A stretch of 64,000 nt of DNA from Candidatus Eisenbergiella stercoravium (lineage in GTDB: Bacteria > Bacillota > Clostridia > Lachnospirales > Lachnospiraceae): positions 1 through 64,000 of the forward strand of contig DXHY01000002.1 of NCBI GenBank assembly GCA_019113175.1, in the 5' to 3' direction. Position 1 is the first letter of the stretch, and each line of letters begins with the position of its first letter. The position numbers and the translations under genes are program-made. Below the pieces are notes generated by a model, which was not told the DNA's origin, did no database searches, and worked only from the letters and a program-made list of their open reading frames with translations. Positions 63,511-64,000 of the stretch are shown one piece after another.

Positions 63511-64000
63511 ATGATTTTTGACAGTCACGCACATTATGACGATAAAGCTTTTGACGGGGACCGGGACGCGCTCCTTTCGTCGTTTCCCCAGAACGGGATC
63601 GAAGGGGTGGTGAACGCGGGAGCGGACCGGAGGTCCGTCTGGAAGACGCTGGAGCTTGCGGAGCAGTATCCTTTCGTCTATGCCGCGGTTGGGATCCATC
63701 CGGAGCATGTGGGGGATATGAGGGAAGAGGATCTGGAATGGCTGCGCGGCCTGCTGGCCGGAGCGCGGGTGGTCGCCGTGGGAGAGATCGGGCTGGACTA
63801 TTACTGGGATCAGACGAAGAAGGAGCTTCAGAAAAAATGGTTCGCCGCCCAGCTTGCCCTGGCGGCGGAGGAAAAGCATCCGGTGGTGGTCCATTCCAGA
63901 GATGCGGCCTCGGACACGCTGGAGCTGATGCGGTCGGAATACGGGAAACGGCCCGCCTGTATCCACTGCTTTTCCTATTCCAGGGAAATGGCGGAGGAGT
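63511..64000 (+). CDS. tatD: TatD family deoxyribonuclease/hydrolase (3' end outside the window)
   Basis: The first 163 residues are visible. The metal-binding start is FDSHAHYDDKAFD (HxH), then AVGIHPEH, VGEIGLDYYW, VVVHSRDA and CIHCFS, all typical of TatD metal-dependent hydrolases. The ATG at 63511 has GGAGG five bases upstream. The reading frame runs off the window end. Confidence 0.95.
   Translation, partial: MIFDSHAHYDDKAFDGDRDALLSSFPQNGIEGVVNAGADRRSVWKTLELAEQYPFVYAAVGIHPEHVGDMREEDLEWLRGLLAGARVVAVGEIGLDYYWDQTKKELQKKWFAAQLALAAEEKHPVVVHSRDAASDTLELMRSEYGKRPACIHCFSYSREMAEE

Overview
This window is the chromosomal replication origin region of a Bacillota (Firmicutes) bacterium, most likely a member of the Lachnospiraceae. 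The evidence is the gene order serS / DUF4446 / parB / parA / rsmG / mnmG / mnmE / jag / yidC / yidD / rnpA / rpmH / dnaA / dnaN / yaaA / recF / gyrB / gyrA, the DUF3881 protein, an Rpn-type nuclease-transposase remnant, several LplB/YtcP/YesMN-type sugar import clusters and a GlpP-controlled glycerol-3-phosphate locus. Base composition is moderate on the left and visibly richer in G+C right of about 58 kb. No species call is possible from sequence reading alone.

Layout. (1) 1-500: a tRNA-Arg(CCT) gene followed upstream by three decayed tRNA 5' halves, which look like recombination scars. (2) 0.5-15.5 kb, minus strand and pointing away from the origin: housekeeping and segregation genes, with two parS sites upstream of parAB, and rarA plus a lysine-rich membrane protein between mnmE and mnmG. 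(3) 15.5-25.2 kb, plus strand: a bipartite oriC (DnaA-box clusters on both sides of dnaA), dnaA, dnaN, yaaA, recF, gyrB, gyrA. A DnaA box lies on the predicted gyrB promoter. (4) 25.2-27 kb: a decayed zone with a deleted Rpn-type gene, a stop-riddled frame and an IS481-like element flanked by a 15-bp direct repeat. (5) 27-33 kb: a membrane-bound AraC regulator divergent from a two-permease/one-lipoprotein sugar importer. (6) 33.3-37.5 kb: a DUF234-type ATPase, a MATE pseudogene and an intact MATE exporter. (7) 37.5-42.7 kb, minus strand: glpP, a GlpA-like dehydrogenase, an FAD/NAD oxidoreductase, a DUF1667 protein and a NagD-like phosphatase. This part has two terminator-bearing leaders and a 196-bp MITE with a perfect target duplication. 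(8) 42.9-49.6 kb: a histidine-phosphatase family protein, a pair of ABC exporters, a Fic protein with two perfect operator-like inverted repeats, and a frameshifted phosphotransferase. (9) 49.6-58 kb: a GH13 alpha-glucosidase with a second sugar importer, divergent from a YesN/YesM two-component pair. (10) 58-63 kb: an OmpR-type regulator and kinase followed by an ABC ATPase and an FtsX-type permease. (11) tRNA-Lys(CTT) and the start of tatD.

How the parts work together. Regions 2-3 are one functional unit for starting replication, segregating origins, handling replication forks and maintaining topology, plus membrane insertion and tRNA modification. Regions 5 and 9 are accessory carbohydrate uptake modules with their own regulators. 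Region 7 is a glycerol-3-phosphate oxidation module probably controlled by transcription antitermination. The signals I consider most worth checking are the MITE at 40193-40388, the paired GlpP-type leaders, the Fic operators, the DnaA box on the gyrB promoter and the tRNA half-gene array. I saw no CRISPR array, defence island or prophage, and no clear candidate for a wholly new multi-gene system.
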